From NCBI RefSeq assembly GCF_002005145.1, contig NZ_CP019698.1, forward strand, positions 1,364,001 to 1,428,000: DNA of 64,000 nt. The letters run 5' to 3'. The position numbers and the translations under genes were made by a program. Numbering within the stretch: the stretch's first letter is position 1; every line of letters starts with the position of its first letter. The notes under the pieces were generated by a model. It was not told the origin of the DNA. It made no database searches and saw only the letters and a program-made list of their open reading frames with translations. Origin of the DNA: Desulforamulus ferrireducens (GTDB taxonomy: Bacteria; Bacillota; Desulfotomaculia; Desulfotomaculales; Desulfotomaculaceae). This document shows positions 1 to 8,813 of the stretch, piece by piece.

Positions 1-813
1 GACATAAATATAGGATTGGCGGTATTCCTCACCTAACTGCTGTTGCGGTGGGTTGACGATCACTTTGCCCAGGGGTTTAGTGGGGGGGTTTTGGGTTATC
101 CATTTAAACTGCACATCATATCCTTGCTCTTGAACCCTTTGACAGGCTTGCCAAATGTCCGGAATACGTTTAAAGGGGGTATGTTCACTACCCACGGCCA
201 GGACATAGACTTCCTGAGGGTTAGAGCTTTTAGGATAGAATATTTGTTCATTTAAGGCATTGTGAAAAACCAGGGCCTGTCGGTGAAAGTTTTCTTGAAT
301 CTTCCGGGCACCTGTTTCCGAACAGGTAATGATCCGGGAAGGTAGCTGATACATTCGATAAATCAGGTCTTTTTTAGCTGCATCAACCTTATCCCAATCC
401 CAGAGGTGAAAATCCCCCTGCTCAAAATAGACCACCGGGGCAATGCCAGCCTCCACACAGGCACTGAGCTGGTCCCAGTAGGTGGCTACAATGATATCGG
501 TGTCCTGGGGGATACCCCTGGCAAGTTCAATACCGAAGGGTACTTGCAAATAATTGGCCTCAATGGCAAACCAATCCGGCTTTGGAAAATGGCTTAACAG
601 GCTTACCCGCAGGCCCAGTTTGCTTAATTCATTGGCATGTTCAAAGATGATCTTGACCCCGCCGCAGACACTGACGTGCCCCAGGAGATACACTACGTGC
701 AAGGGTTGCTCCGAGCGAATAGCTCTGGCTTGCAACTGTTGTTTTTGGATATATTTAAAACGAGCCACCCGTCGGTTGAATTCATTGACCCTTAACTGAT
801 TGATTAATAACAT
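1..813 (-). CDS. Glycosyltransferase, GT4/family 1-like (C-terminus outside window)
   Basis: An open frame runs from an ATG at 813, preceded on the minus strand by GGGAGGCG, to the window edge without a stop (271 codons seen). The N-terminal part contains GHVSVCGGVKIIFEHANEL, the glycine-rich start of a GT-B glycosyltransferase, and later there is VGSEHTPFKRIPDIW, resembling the start of the second Rossmann half of GT4 enzymes. It would transfer a sugar from a nucleotide-sugar donor in the cytoplasm; the acceptor is unknown. Two GT2-TPR genes and a set of putative surface proteins lie upstream on the same strand, so glycosylation of those proteins is a reasonable inference. The specific activity cannot be called. 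Confidence 0.75.
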   Translation of the reverse strand, partial: MLLINQLRVNEFNRRVARFKYIQKQQLQARAIRSEQPLHVVYLLGHVSVCGGVKIIFEHANELSKLGLRVSLLSHFPKPDWFAIEANYLQVPFGIELARGIPQDTDIIVATYWDQLSACVEAGIAPVVYFEQGDFHLWDWDKVDAAKKDLIYRMYQLPSRIITCSETGARKIQENFHRQALVFHNALNEQIFYPKSSNPQEVYVLAVGSEHTPFKRIPDIWQACQRVQEQGYDVQFKWITQNPPTKPLGKVIVNPPQQQLGEEYRQSYIYV

Positions 814-954
814 TCCCTAACGCCTCCCAATTCGCGCTAATGATACTCCAGTATATGTTCTCTACTTGAAAAATTAACTGACCTGCCAACCACCAAAATT
901 CAACGGTCATTAGGACGCGGGCGAATTTGTTATACTTTTTTCTGAACATACAAG

Positions 955-990
955 AAAAAGGAGCAGTCCTGGGGAAACTGCTCCTTTTTC
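955..990 (-). terminator. Rho-independent terminator after GT2-TPR gene
   Basis: Arms AAAAGGAGCAGT (956-967) and ACTGCTCCTTTT (977-988) pair around a short loop, with a T-rich run on the minus strand. It lies just downstream of the stop of the minus-strand gene at 994-2139. Confidence 0.8.
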
Positions 991-993
991 CCT

Positions 994-2139
994 TTATTTT
1001 TGGGCACCTGTAAAATGAATGTTCATTGTTTGTATCAGTTTATTATAGGTTGCTTCAAATGGTGTCTTTTTCAGTTGCTCAAAGATTTGATTTACTGTTG
1101 TAAATGCTTGGCTGGTTTGACCCAACTTTACCAGTTCGGGAATTATTTGTAGAGACTCTTCCAAAATTGATTGAATTGCGTTAAGGGGCAGTTCTTGGGC
1201 AATACCTTCTACAGAAAACAAATGGATGGGTGGAGGACCCATGGCCAGACATTTATTCATACAAGCCAGGGCATCAGAAATCTTGCCGATTTTTTGATAA
1301 ATAATGCCTTTTAAATAAACCAGGTCGGTGTATTGGGGATAGATTTTCAAAAACCGATCGGCCAGGTCCAGGCCTTGCTGATACTGTCCCAGGACGGTGT
1401 GACAATGAACCATGCTGCGAATCATGGCTGGGGCGTAAGATTCCTGGCTATTTGTCTTAGCTAAGGATTGCTGATAATATTCCAGGGCCTTTTGGTATTC
1501 TCCCATTTTTTGATGCTCCACAGCAATATAAAAGAGGATAAAACCGGCATTACCGTAAGTTTTCTTGGCTTTATGGAGTATTTTCAGGTTACGCTGGATT
1601 TTGCTTTGATAGACGGCATCATCATTTTCATAGCCGTGGTGATAGATGGTAATGTTAGAGTGTCCAATGGCTTCCTGGGAGGAATTGCGAATAACGGCGG
1701 GTAAAATCTGTTCATGAATGGGACATTCAAAGCGGTGGAGCGGGTGGTTGCGAAAGAGGCGAAAACCCTGAAAACTGGTGCCGGGTTGATGATTAAACAT
1801 ATTGATAATTTTAACCCAATAACCGCTATATTTTTCCTCTTGGATAATTTTTCTTAATTCGGGGGCGGTTGTCTGATCCAGTTCTTCATCACAATCCAAA
1901 AACAGAATCCAGTCTCCGGTGGCTTTTTCCAAGGACTTGTTACGAGCTAAAGCAAAATCATCCTGCCAGAGATGGTGATAGACTTCGGCACCCAGTTTTT
2001 CCGCTATTTCTACGGTAAAATCTGTGGAACCTGTATCCACCACCACAATTTGATCCACATAGGGCTTGGCACTTTTGATACAACGTTCAATATTTTGTTG
2101 TTCATTCTTGGCAATCATACAAAGGCTGATGGTGGGCAT
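994..2139 (-). CDS. GT2 glycosyltransferase with C-terminal TPR repeats
   Basis: A 381-residue protein. Residues 1 to about 230 are a GT2 (GT-A fold) domain: start ISLCMIAKNEQQNIERCI, VVDTGSTDFT, then a metal-binding DxD-like segment LFLDCDEEL. The remainder consists of helical TPR-like units (for example AGFILFYIAVEHQKMGEYQK and YLKGIIYQKIGKISDALACM). The architecture is common in Firmicutes for transferases that modify surface proteins. The ATG overlaps the stop of the upstream paralogue as TAATG, so the two are probably translationally coupled. Donor and acceptor are unknown. Confidence 0.85.
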   Translation of the reverse strand: MPTISLCMIAKNEQQNIERCIKSAKPYVDQIVVVDTGSTDFTVEIAEKLGAEVYHHLWQDDFALARNKSLEKATGDWILFLDCDEELDQTTAPELRKIIQEEKYSGYWVKIINMFNHQPGTSFQGFRLFRNHPLHRFECPIHEQILPAVIRNSSQEAIGHSNITIYHHGYENDDAVYQSKIQRNLKILHKAKKTYGNAGFILFYIAVEHQKMGEYQKALEYYQQSLAKTNSQESYAPAMIRSMVHCHTVLGQYQQGLDLADRFLKIYPQYTDLVYLKGIIYQKIGKISDALACMNKCLAMGPPPIHLFSVEGIAQELPLNAIQSILEESLQIIPELVKLGQTSQAFTTVNQIFEQLKKTPFEATYNKLIQTMNIHFTGAQK

Positions 2140-4109
2140 TAATGCACCCCCTTCAGCGACGTATGCTTCCTTAATTTCATCTGTATTTCTACCAACTGGC
2201 GGTTAAACTCAGGGTTTTCAGGATACTGCCGCAGTGCCTCCTGTACCATAGTTAAAGTATGGTGAAGATATAGCTTCTGCAGCAACTCTTGGCAGCGGGT
2301 ATTTTGTGGTGTTAATTCTAAAGCTTTTTGCAGCATAGCCTGGGCGGAGTGGTATTCCTGGTTGTTAAAGAAATACCTGCCCAGGGCATAGTAATGATCC
2401 GCACTCCGTTGCCCCTTTCTCAGATCCTGCAGTGACAGTCTGGCGGCCAATTCAAACCTGCCATCATTTTCCGGCTCGGCAATTAAAAAGGTTATTTGTT
2501 GGTGATGGGAGGCTAGCCCGCAGGATTGAAGAATGTGATAAGCAGGCGCAAAACCTTTGTGGTCTAACAGGCCATTTAATACTTCATTAAAATAAAAATT
2601 ATGCAGTTTTAGTTCACTGGTTGGCGTGCGGCCCAGGATGATATCGTTAATGCCTTGGAAGTATTGGAGATGTTCCTCCTCTAAACCGCTATCGAGAGCT
2701 AGGTACTGGGAAGCATCCTGTGGAGGGTTGGCAGTCCAGAGGGAAAACACTAACTCTTGTACAAGTGTCTGTCGTAGAGGCAAATGGGGGACTTGCTCTA
2801 ATGCTTCTGCAGCTTCGGCATAGCGACCAATCTTCATCAAGGTTCTACACTTATATTGAGCCAGATCAGGTCTGTCTGATGATAAGTTATTTAATATCCG
2901 GGCGGCCAGGGTATATTCTTCAATCTCATAAAGCATGCGGGAGAGCATTAGTTGTTCTGTCACTTTGTCTTTGTGTCTCACGTTGCTTTTGAGTATCGCA
3001 TAAACCTGTTGCCCGTCCCCCAGGTATGCCTTCAAGATATGGGCCAACTGGACATAATACTGCATATCGTTATTTTTTGCCTTAAGAACCTGTATTTGAT
3101 GCTGTAAAGCCTTGGGGTAATTACCTTCCTGCTTAAATATTTCAGCTAACTTGGCATTTGGCAGGAAACTTCCCACACCGGTGCGGGAGGTATAACGACC
3201 AGTGGTTTGTTCGCCCAGTTCCAGACAGCGGGTAAAGCAGTCTTTGGCCCGCTTTACGTTACCCAGTTGATAAAACAGTTCCCCTTCAATATAGTGAATA
3301 TCCACATAATCAGGGTAGTGTTTTTTGCACTGCTCAATATACTCCACAGCCTCAGCCAGCCGGCCCAATTTTAACAGACAGGAGATTAAGGAAATAAAAA
3401 TGCTGGGGGCATACATGGCCTGTAAGTTCACGTGCTGCAGCGCCTTGGTGTAATGGTCCACCGCTCCTGCCAAATCATTGAGGTTAACGCAGGAACCTCC
3501 GAGACTATATAAATAAAAGGGATTGTCCGGGTCCTCTGCCACCAGTTTGGTGTTGATTTTATGGTTCCGTTGGGCTTTGTTTTTGGCCAAAAATTCTGCG
3601 GCCAAATAACCATAATGGATAATTTTAATGCCGCTGTTAACCACCGGAGTACCATTAGTTTGCGGGGTAATGGCAGTAATAATTTGTTCATGCAGTTTAC
3701 CCTCGAAGCGATAGGTCGGTTTGTTTCTAAACATACGTACATTGACATGCTTTAAGGGGGCATTGCCGTCTGTGAGGTTAACAATTTGAAAAATATAGGC
3801 TTCAACATCTTCTCTTTTGGTCAGGGAGCGCAAACGTTCACAGCAATTGGCTTCCAACTCCTCATCGGCATCTAAATACAGTATCCAATCACCCGTGGCC
3901 TGGTCCAGACTATAGTTGCGGGCAGCAGCAAAGTCATCTTGCCATTGATAGTGATATACTTTGGCCCCAAACTGTTTGGCGATGGCCACAGTCCCATCTT
4001 CCGAACCGGTATCCACGATAATTATTTCATCCACACATGCCTTGGCGCTGTTGAGGCAGCGAGCTAAATTTCTTTCCTCGTTTTTCACGATCATACAAAG
4101 TGAGATCAT
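2139..4109 (-). CDS. GT2 glycosyltransferase with long TPR tail
   Basis: The start chosen is the ATG at 4109 (MISLCMIVKNEERN), preceded by AGGAGGAGTAGC on the minus strand; an 11-codon longer frame exists but has no ribosome site. The 656-residue protein begins with a GT2 domain (VDTGSEDGT, LYLDADEEL) and continues with about 400 residues of TPR-type helical repeats (NPFYLYSLGGSCVNLNDLAG, HYALGRYFFNNQEYHSAQAM). It is a longer paralogue of the next gene and is coupled to it by a 1-nt TAATG overlap. The TPR part may hold a protein substrate or partner; that is inference. Confidence 0.85.
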   Translation of the reverse strand: MISLCMIVKNEERNLARCLNSAKACVDEIIIVDTGSEDGTVAIAKQFGAKVYHYQWQDDFAAARNYSLDQATGDWILYLDADEELEANCCERLRSLTKREDVEAYIFQIVNLTDGNAPLKHVNVRMFRNKPTYRFEGKLHEQIITAITPQTNGTPVVNSGIKIIHYGYLAAEFLAKNKAQRNHKINTKLVAEDPDNPFYLYSLGGSCVNLNDLAGAVDHYTKALQHVNLQAMYAPSIFISLISCLLKLGRLAEAVEYIEQCKKHYPDYVDIHYIEGELFYQLGNVKRAKDCFTRCLELGEQTTGRYTSRTGVGSFLPNAKLAEIFKQEGNYPKALQHQIQVLKAKNNDMQYYVQLAHILKAYLGDGQQVYAILKSNVRHKDKVTEQLMLSRMLYEIEEYTLAARILNNLSSDRPDLAQYKCRTLMKIGRYAEAAEALEQVPHLPLRQTLVQELVFSLWTANPPQDASQYLALDSGLEEEHLQYFQGINDIILGRTPTSELKLHNFYFNEVLNGLLDHKGFAPAYHILQSCGLASHHQQITFLIAEPENDGRFELAARLSLQDLRKGQRSADHYYALGRYFFNNQEYHSAQAMLQKALELTPQNTRCQELLQKLYLHHTLTMVQEALRQYPENPEFNRQLVEIQMKLRKHTSLKGVH

Positions 4110-4175
4110 GCTACTCCTCCTAAGAAAGTTATATGTCATCATATGTGGAACTGGAGGATGGCGTGAAAAATGAGA

Positions 4176-4202
4176 GAGTGTCGCATCATTACGGCGACAC
4201 TC
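4176..4202 (-). terminator. Hairpin with AGTGTCGC stem, probable terminator
   Basis: GAGTGTCGC (4176-4184) pairs with GCGACACTC (4194-4202). The same stem sequence recurs at several other gene ends in the window. It lies between two minus-strand genes, next to composite repeat copy A. Confidence 0.6.
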
Positions 4203-4222
4203 TTTGGTGGTCAGTTTTTAGT

Positions 4223-4450
4223 TTTGGGCTTTCAGCCATCGGCCAGCGGCTTAAAGGATGGGCCATTGGCCGTTAGCCATTGGCTTTTTATCCTTGGACC
4301 ATAGGTCTTTGTCATCCGATTTATCTTTAAAGCCCCCTCAGAGGGGGCATAGGGGGATTGGTCAGTTCCTCCGTCGGCTTCGCTACCTACACCATAAGGA
4401 GGTTCTTAAAAGGCCAATGGCTAATGGCCAAAAGCCTATGGCCTGGCAAG
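4223..4450. repeat. Composite intergenic repeat, copy A
   Basis: The left arm has repeated units such as CAGCCATCGGCC and GGCCATTGGCCGTTAGCC. The right arm has the inverted counterpart GGCCAATGGCTAATGGCC. Between them is a core with AAAGCCCCCTCAGAGGGGGC and CTCCGTCGGCTTCGCTACC. Related copies are at 23205-23526, 26254-26393 and 62385-62590. No coding potential is credible. The 4143-4523 interval holds only this element and the adjacent hairpin. Confidence 0.75.
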
Positions 4451-4523
4451 GTCAAAAATATTAATACTGACGATTGATGGCTGACAGCACCAATTGCGTA
4501 CCACAACCCAGTTTAAAGTTTTC

Positions 4524-5444
4524 TTAAGAGCAGGGGAAGGTGGCTACAGGTACCCATTGGGCGTACTTAAATTCGTTAATCTTACTTAAAGCGCAGTCCT
4601 GGGTGGCGGCATAAACTTGCACCCTGGGATCACTAAGAATGGCACGTATTTCCACGTTGCGGCGACCGTAACCGGGGATGGTCACAGTGTCTTCCACAAT
4701 GCAGCAGGGAGTACTAATGCCGAGGGTGGTGGTAACTTCTTCTACGTCACAGCCTTCATCAACAGTTCTTATGTTAAAGGTTACTGTCTGAGGTGTGGTG
4801 GTGTTGTTAAGTGCCTTCAAAAGGACTGATTGTTCGATGCAGTCTACCAGGAAGGGACCGGTGGTATAGAAGTTGGTAAAGCCCTGGTTGGCCAAAATCT
4901 GACTAACCTCTGATTTAATTTCCACCAGACCGAAGGTGGGGTTTTCCAGCATATCCTGAATACCACCTACGATGGTTTCGATGGAGGATACTTCGGATTT
5001 TATTTCCTCCAGGCCAAAGGTAGGATTAAAGACAGCAGATTCAATGGCGGAAACTTCGGATTTGATATCGCTGAGCAGAGTAATGGGAATCTCAATATTA
5101 ATATTTTTTACAATATCCAGAATTTCCGATACTTCGGTCTTAATTTCCTCCAAACCAAAGGTGGGGCTAAAGACGGCTTTTTCAATGTTTCTAATCTCAC
5201 ATTTAATTTCTTTGAGTCCAAATTTTGGATGGCAGAGAAGCTTTTCACACTTGTCGATTTCCTTTTTTAAGATACACAACACTTTAATAATTTTCATTAA
5301 TAGTTGGGAATCATGCCCACATTGAAAACAGTCTTTGCAGTGATCATCATGGCAGTGGTGATCATCATGGCAGTGCTTATCACATTGGTGGTCACAATGG
5401 TGATGACCTTTTTTCCAGGGATAATTATCGTCCCAGTTCCACAT
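4524..5444 (-). CDS. FGL-repeat protein with Cys/His-rich head (short paralogue)
   Basis: A 306-residue protein that I cannot assign to a named family. Residues 1-45 are extremely rich in His, Cys and Asp (HHHCDHQCDKHCHDDHHCH), a likely metal-binding segment. Residues about 70-210 contain four FGLxEIKxEVSxIE units and one degenerate LLSDIKSEVSAIE unit, predicted helical. The C-terminal domain of about 100 residues starts near FYTTGPFLVDCIEQSV and is probably beta-rich; it matches the C-terminus of the 608-residue neighbour (LTTGPFLQTINETSL). No signal peptide is visible. ATG at 5444 follows AAGGGGG. A structural role in the spore coat or exosporium is inferred from the neighbours only. Confidence 0.75.
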   Translation of the reverse strand: MWNWDDNYPWKKGHHHCDHQCDKHCHDDHHCHDDHCKDCFQCGHDSQLLMKIIKVLCILKKEIDKCEKLLCHPKFGLKEIKCEIRNIEKAVFSPTFGLEEIKTEVSEILDIVKNINIEIPITLLSDIKSEVSAIESAVFNPTFGLEEIKSEVSSIETIVGGIQDMLENPTFGLVEIKSEVSQILANQGFTNFYTTGPFLVDCIEQSVLLKALNNTTTPQTVTFNIRTVDEGCDVEEVTTTLGISTPCCIVEDTVTIPGYGRRNVEIRAILSDPRVQVYAATQDCALSKINEFKYAQWVPVATFPCS

Positions 5445-5548
5445 GTTGTTAAAACCCCCTTATTATTCTATTCTCTTACATAATATGACAAAGAATGTTG
5501 GATGTTACAGTATTGGGAAATGTAGAGGGTTTTAGGCAAAAAAAGAAA

Positions 5549-5566
5549 AAGTGTCTTGCGACACTT
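5549..5566 (-). terminator. Terminator after the 608-residue FGL-repeat gene
   Basis: AAGTGTC (5549-5555) pairs with GACACTT (5560-5566) and is followed on the minus strand by a T-rich run. It is another member of the AGTGTC-stem hairpins. Confidence 0.65.
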
Positions 5567-5610
5567 CCATTTGTATAGGAAAAAGTAAGCAGGTTGACTG
5601 GTTATTCCAT
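5558..5610. repeat. Short dispersed repeat, copy 1
   Basis: This stretch, from GCGACACTTCC to GACTGGTTATTCCAT, is similar in order and sequence to 42697-42759 (GCGACACTCCC to GACTGGCTATTCCAT). Both are intergenic, and both start with half of a hairpin stem. Confidence 0.5.
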
Positions 5611-5732
5611 AAGCGAAGGGGGCGTTCGGATGAGTTGCTTAGCCCGAACGGGACCACAAAGAAATACAGTCTGAGGGCGTAACTATTGGGTTGGCTGATG
5701 CACAACATCCTATTGAACAACTGCTCTGCAGA

Positions 5733-7559
5733 TTAGCCGGTACAGACGGTGCCCAGCGGCAGGAAGTCAGCGGAGAAGAACTCTGTAATTTTTTCTCCCC
5801 CGGAAATGGTTGCGGCGTAGAGGAAGATGCCCGAGGTGGAAGTGGTTTGAACATTGACGATAATGTTTCCTGTGTGCGCCGAGATGTCTAATACTTCCGA
5901 TTGGACACAACAACTGGGAATATTGGTGAGGGTCGTGGTGGCTAGCAAGTTGGGAGGGCATTCATTATCATTGACGCCCAGGACTGTGAAAGTGACATTT
6001 TGTGGCGTGCCAGTCGCGTTATAGGCTTTTACTTCTAAACTGGTTTCGTTGATGGTTTGCAGAAACGGTCCGGTGGTGAGGTTTTGGGCGGGACCTCTGG
6101 CACTGAGGAAGCCTGCAAATTCAGCCACTAATAGAGAAACCTCGGATTTAATTTCCGGCAGACCAAAGGCTGGGTTAGATACTGCCCCTTCGATGGTTGA
6201 GATTTCTGCCTTTATTTCGCTGAGACCAAAGGTTTCATTGAGCAGAAGCAGAATGGAATCCAGGGTAATCTGCCTGATCTCAGTGGCTAGGGCCAGGATT
6301 TCCGAGACTTCGGACTTAATTTCCGCCAAACCGAAGGTGGGGTTGTTAATTTCAGTTAAAATACCACCCACAATGGTCTCGATGAAGGAGATCTCTGATT
6401 TAATTTCTGGCAAGCCAAAGGTGGGATTAAATACTGCTCCTTCGATGGCAGAAACTTCAGATTTGATTTCCACTAAACCAAAGGTGGGGCTCAATACGGC
6501 ACCTTCAATGGCAGAGATTTCGGACTTAATATCCGACAGCAGAGTGATAGGGAATTCTATATTGAGGTTGCTGATAATGGATAGGATTTCCGAGACTTCG
6601 GATTTAATTTCCGCCAAACCGAAGGTGGGGTTGTTAATTTCAGTTAAAATACCACCCACAATGGTCTCAATGAAGGAGATTTCAGATTTAATCTCTGGCA
6701 AGCCAAAGGTGGGATTAAATACGGCACCTTCAATGGCAGAGATTTCGGACTTAATATCCGACAGCAGGGTGAGGGGGAATTCTATATTCAGGTTGCTGAT
6801 AATTGATAGGATCTCTGATACTTCGGATTTAATTTCTAATAAACCATAGGTTGGATTATTAATCTCGGTAAGTATGCCACCCACAATGGTCTCGATAGCG
6901 GAAACTTCGGACTTGATTTCCGGTAAACCAAAGGTGGGGCTGAAGACACCCTGTTCGATATTTTTAACTTCCCGTTTGATTTCTTTAAGGCCAAAGGAGG
7001 GGCTGAAGATGGCCTTTTCAATGAAACGAATTTCCTTTTTAATCTCCTTTAGACCAAAATTTCTATGTTTGAGCAGACAGAGGATAATCTTTAATTTGAT
7101 ACAAACAAAAATAAAACATTTGAGCCATCGGTTGTCAGGCTTATGATGATGGGGCGGATAACCCTTGCAGTGGTCAGGTTTACAAATCTTTTTATGTTCC
7201 CAGTCATTGTCGCAGGTACTGTCACAGGGATTATCCTGGCAACCACACTCGTCGTGGTCACAAACTATGTTGCTATCGCAACCGCCGGCACAGTCATTGT
7301 GCCAATCCAGTAGGTTTTCTAAGTCATCTAAATTCTCCAGGCTATCACCCAAACCAAATTTTTGCTTAAGCTTGGATAAATCTTCCTTAATTTCATCATA
7401 CAGTTGATCAGCCATATTATCGGGTATACCTTCTGTCATTTTATCCCAAAACTCTTCCGGCAAGTCATTTGAGAGATGCTGGCTACCATAGTTGGGGATT
7501 TTTTGCAGCATGGAGTCTACCAGGTCCTTAATGTACTGCTTAAATTCTTGACGATTCAT
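5733..7559 (-). CDS. Long FGL-repeat protein (608 aa) with Cys/His-rich segment
   Basis: ATG at 7559 follows GGAGCATCG. Residues 1-95 are acidic and helical. Residues about 90-145 are rich in Cys, His and Asp (CDHDECGCQDNPCDSTCD). Then come eleven [FY]GL units plus two degenerate LLSDIKSEIS units with a 21-residue core period (F-G-L-x-E-I-K-S-E-V-S-x-I-E-x-A-V-x-N-P-T), and finally a C-terminal domain shared with the shorter paralogue at 4524-5444. The DNA of the repeat region contains near-identical blocks offset by 288 bp. The 21-residue period equals three heptads, so a segmented coiled coil is possible. Family and function are unknown; a spore-surface structural protein is the favoured inference. 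Confidence 0.8.
   Translation of the reverse strand: MNRQEFKQYIKDLVDSMLQKIPNYGSQHLSNDLPEEFWDKMTEGIPDNMADQLYDEIKEDLSKLKQKFGLGDSLENLDDLENLLDWHNDCAGGCDSNIVCDHDECGCQDNPCDSTCDNDWEHKKICKPDHCKGYPPHHHKPDNRWLKCFIFVCIKLKIILCLLKHRNFGLKEIKKEIRFIEKAIFSPSFGLKEIKREVKNIEQGVFSPTFGLPEIKSEVSAIETIVGGILTEINNPTYGLLEIKSEVSEILSIISNLNIEFPLTLLSDIKSEISAIEGAVFNPTFGLPEIKSEISFIETIVGGILTEINNPTFGLAEIKSEVSEILSIISNLNIEFPITLLSDIKSEISAIEGAVLSPTFGLVEIKSEVSAIEGAVFNPTFGLPEIKSEISFIETIVGGILTEINNPTFGLAEIKSEVSEILALATEIRQITLDSILLLLNETFGLSEIKAEISTIEGAVSNPAFGLPEIKSEVSLLVAEFAGFLSARGPAQNLTTGPFLQTINETSLEVKAYNATGTPQNVTFTVLGVNDNECPPNLLATTTLTNIPSCCVQSEVLDISAHTGNIIVNVQTTSTSGIFLYAATISGGEKITEFFSADFLPLGTVCTG
6295..6434. repeat. Intragenic direct repeat, unit 1
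   Basis: A 140-bp block inside the 608-residue repeat gene is almost identical to 6583-6722, differing mainly at silent positions. A more diverged third relative lies near 6814-6900. Confidence 0.8.
6583..6722. repeat. Intragenic direct repeat, unit 2
   Basis: Partner of 6295-6434, offset by exactly 288 bp (96 codons), so the frame is kept. It encodes the NNPTFGLAEIKSEVSEIL and FNPTFGLPEIKSEIS units. Confidence 0.8.
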
Positions 7560-7763
7560 CGATGCTCCTTACCTCCTCTTACCTTCTTGTTGCTAATTTA
7601 TTGCACCCTTCCCTAAGAGGTGACATTTTATCGGCATAAAACCACTTCCAATATCATATTTTTATATTTATAATTTGTTACCGCGCTGGTTTAGGAGGTT
7701 ATTAGGGTGAGCAAAACAATAGCGAGGAGTACATAAGGGAATTTTGTTAGTAAAAATAATAAA

Positions 7764-7791
7764 AGTTACCCGAAGACTACTTCGAGTAACT
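7764..7791 (-). terminator. Terminator after SPOCS-like gene 1
   Basis: AGTTAC plus CGAAG pair with CTTCG plus GTAACT around a 4-base loop, followed on the minus strand by TTTTATTATTTT. It lies just past the stop of 7833-8606. Confidence 0.75.
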
Positions 7792-7832
7792 ATTTCATAT
7801 ATTTTAAGAACTAGTCAAACTAAAGGAGATTT

Positions 7833-8606
7833 TTAAAAAGTTAAATCGCCAACTGCTGGGATTGCCACCAGGCGATTTTGTAAGATTTTAACCACCAGCA
7901 ATAATATGGCCTTTTCCTCCACTTGCCTAAATTCTTTTTCTTCAAAGGGTAGGTTTACCCCACAGGGACGTTGACGATTAAGATACTCGTCATATTCTAC
8001 CACTCTGGCACTGACTAATTCACAATAAGGAAGGTCGTTGAAAAACTCTTGGCTCACCTGGTTATATTCCGATAAATCACTGGATAATAAGTGGTCTTTA
8101 TCCGCAAAACCAGGGCCGCTTAAGGGCTGATTTCTAAAGAAGGTAAATTCATCAGTGGTGTTTACCAGAATAGAGGCAGGGGTGGCCCCGTTAAAGACCA
8201 CTTGCGTCATGCAGTTAAAGGGTACATCAACGGTACAATGGCGAATGTCTCCACAGACTCCTTCACTGTTTGAACATGATCTGGTGGCATAGTCAATGTT
8301 TTTGCGAATGTAACCTTTAATAGATAGCATGGTTGGTGAACCTACAGGTTCAAAGGGGTCTTGGAGCAGCAGGCACTGGGTTACCTTAACCCTCTTTTTG
8401 ATATCTTTAATTTCCAAAGCCGGCTCAGGCAAAGTAATGACTGAATCAAGGTTAACCTGAATTTGTAATTGGGCTAAAACAACAGGCACTTTTACCGTGG
8501 GGCCAGTTGTCAGACCAACAATAGCCACAGTACTGCTGGGACATTCACATAGAGTACCGCCCTTTACCACATTGTTCTGTTTAAAAGGTGGGCAACAGCG
8601 CTCCAT
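7833..8606 (-). CDS. SPOCS/DUF3794-like spore-surface protein, paralogue 1
   Basis: A 257-residue protein starting MERCCPPFKQNN after AAAGGAGGAATATT. The central part has VKVPVVLAQLQIQVNLDS, LPEPALEIKDIKKRVKVTQC, then GYIRKNIDYAT and HCTVDVPFNC, which is the pattern of SPOCS (DUF3794) domains known from spore proteins such as SipL and resembles CsxC-type exosporium proteins. A C-terminal module (SEYNQVSQEFFNDLPYCELV, PFEEKEF) is shared by all three paralogues here. Cysteines in SCSNSEGVCGDIRHC are conserved among them. There is no signal peptide, as expected for a protein assembled from the mother cell. The exact family name is uncertain. Confidence 0.65.
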   Translation of the reverse strand: MERCCPPFKQNNVVKGGTLCECPSSTVAIVGLTTGPTVKVPVVLAQLQIQVNLDSVITLPEPALEIKDIKKRVKVTQCLLLQDPFEPVGSPTMLSIKGYIRKNIDYATRSCSNSEGVCGDIRHCTVDVPFNCMTQVVFNGATPASILVNTTDEFTFFRNQPLSGPGFADKDHLLSSDLSEYNQVSQEFFNDLPYCELVSARVVEYDEYLNRQRPCGVNLPFEEKEFRQVEEKAILLLVVKILQNRLVAIPAVGDLTF

Positions 8607-8768
8607 AATATTCCTCCTTTCAAGTTTTACTGCATGGTATGCTAAAAATAGATATAATGTTACATATCCTGGTACTAAAATAAAAATATGGAATTACAAT
8701 AAAAACTGGATCGAAATGGTAACCATATTGCCAAATTCTACATATCATGCAGTAAAGAATATACAAAA

Positions 8769-8797
8769 AACCCGGGAGCGAGAAACTCACCGGGCTT
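8769..8797 (-). terminator. Terminator after SPOCS-like gene 2
   Basis: CCCGG (8771-8775) pairs with CCGGG (8790-8794), with an inner GAG/CTC pair and a TTTTTT run on the minus strand. Confidence 0.7.
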
Positions 8798-8813
8798 TAC
8801 TGAAGCATGTTTT

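Noticed and set aside
6049-6849. A 266-codon plus-strand open frame
   Set aside because: It lies antisense to the FGL-repeat gene and repeats with the same period; it is a shadow caused by the repeated DNA, with no ribosome site.
6295-6900. Direct repeats as a possible CRISPR or mobile element
   Set aside because: They are in frame inside a coding sequence and encode protein repeats.
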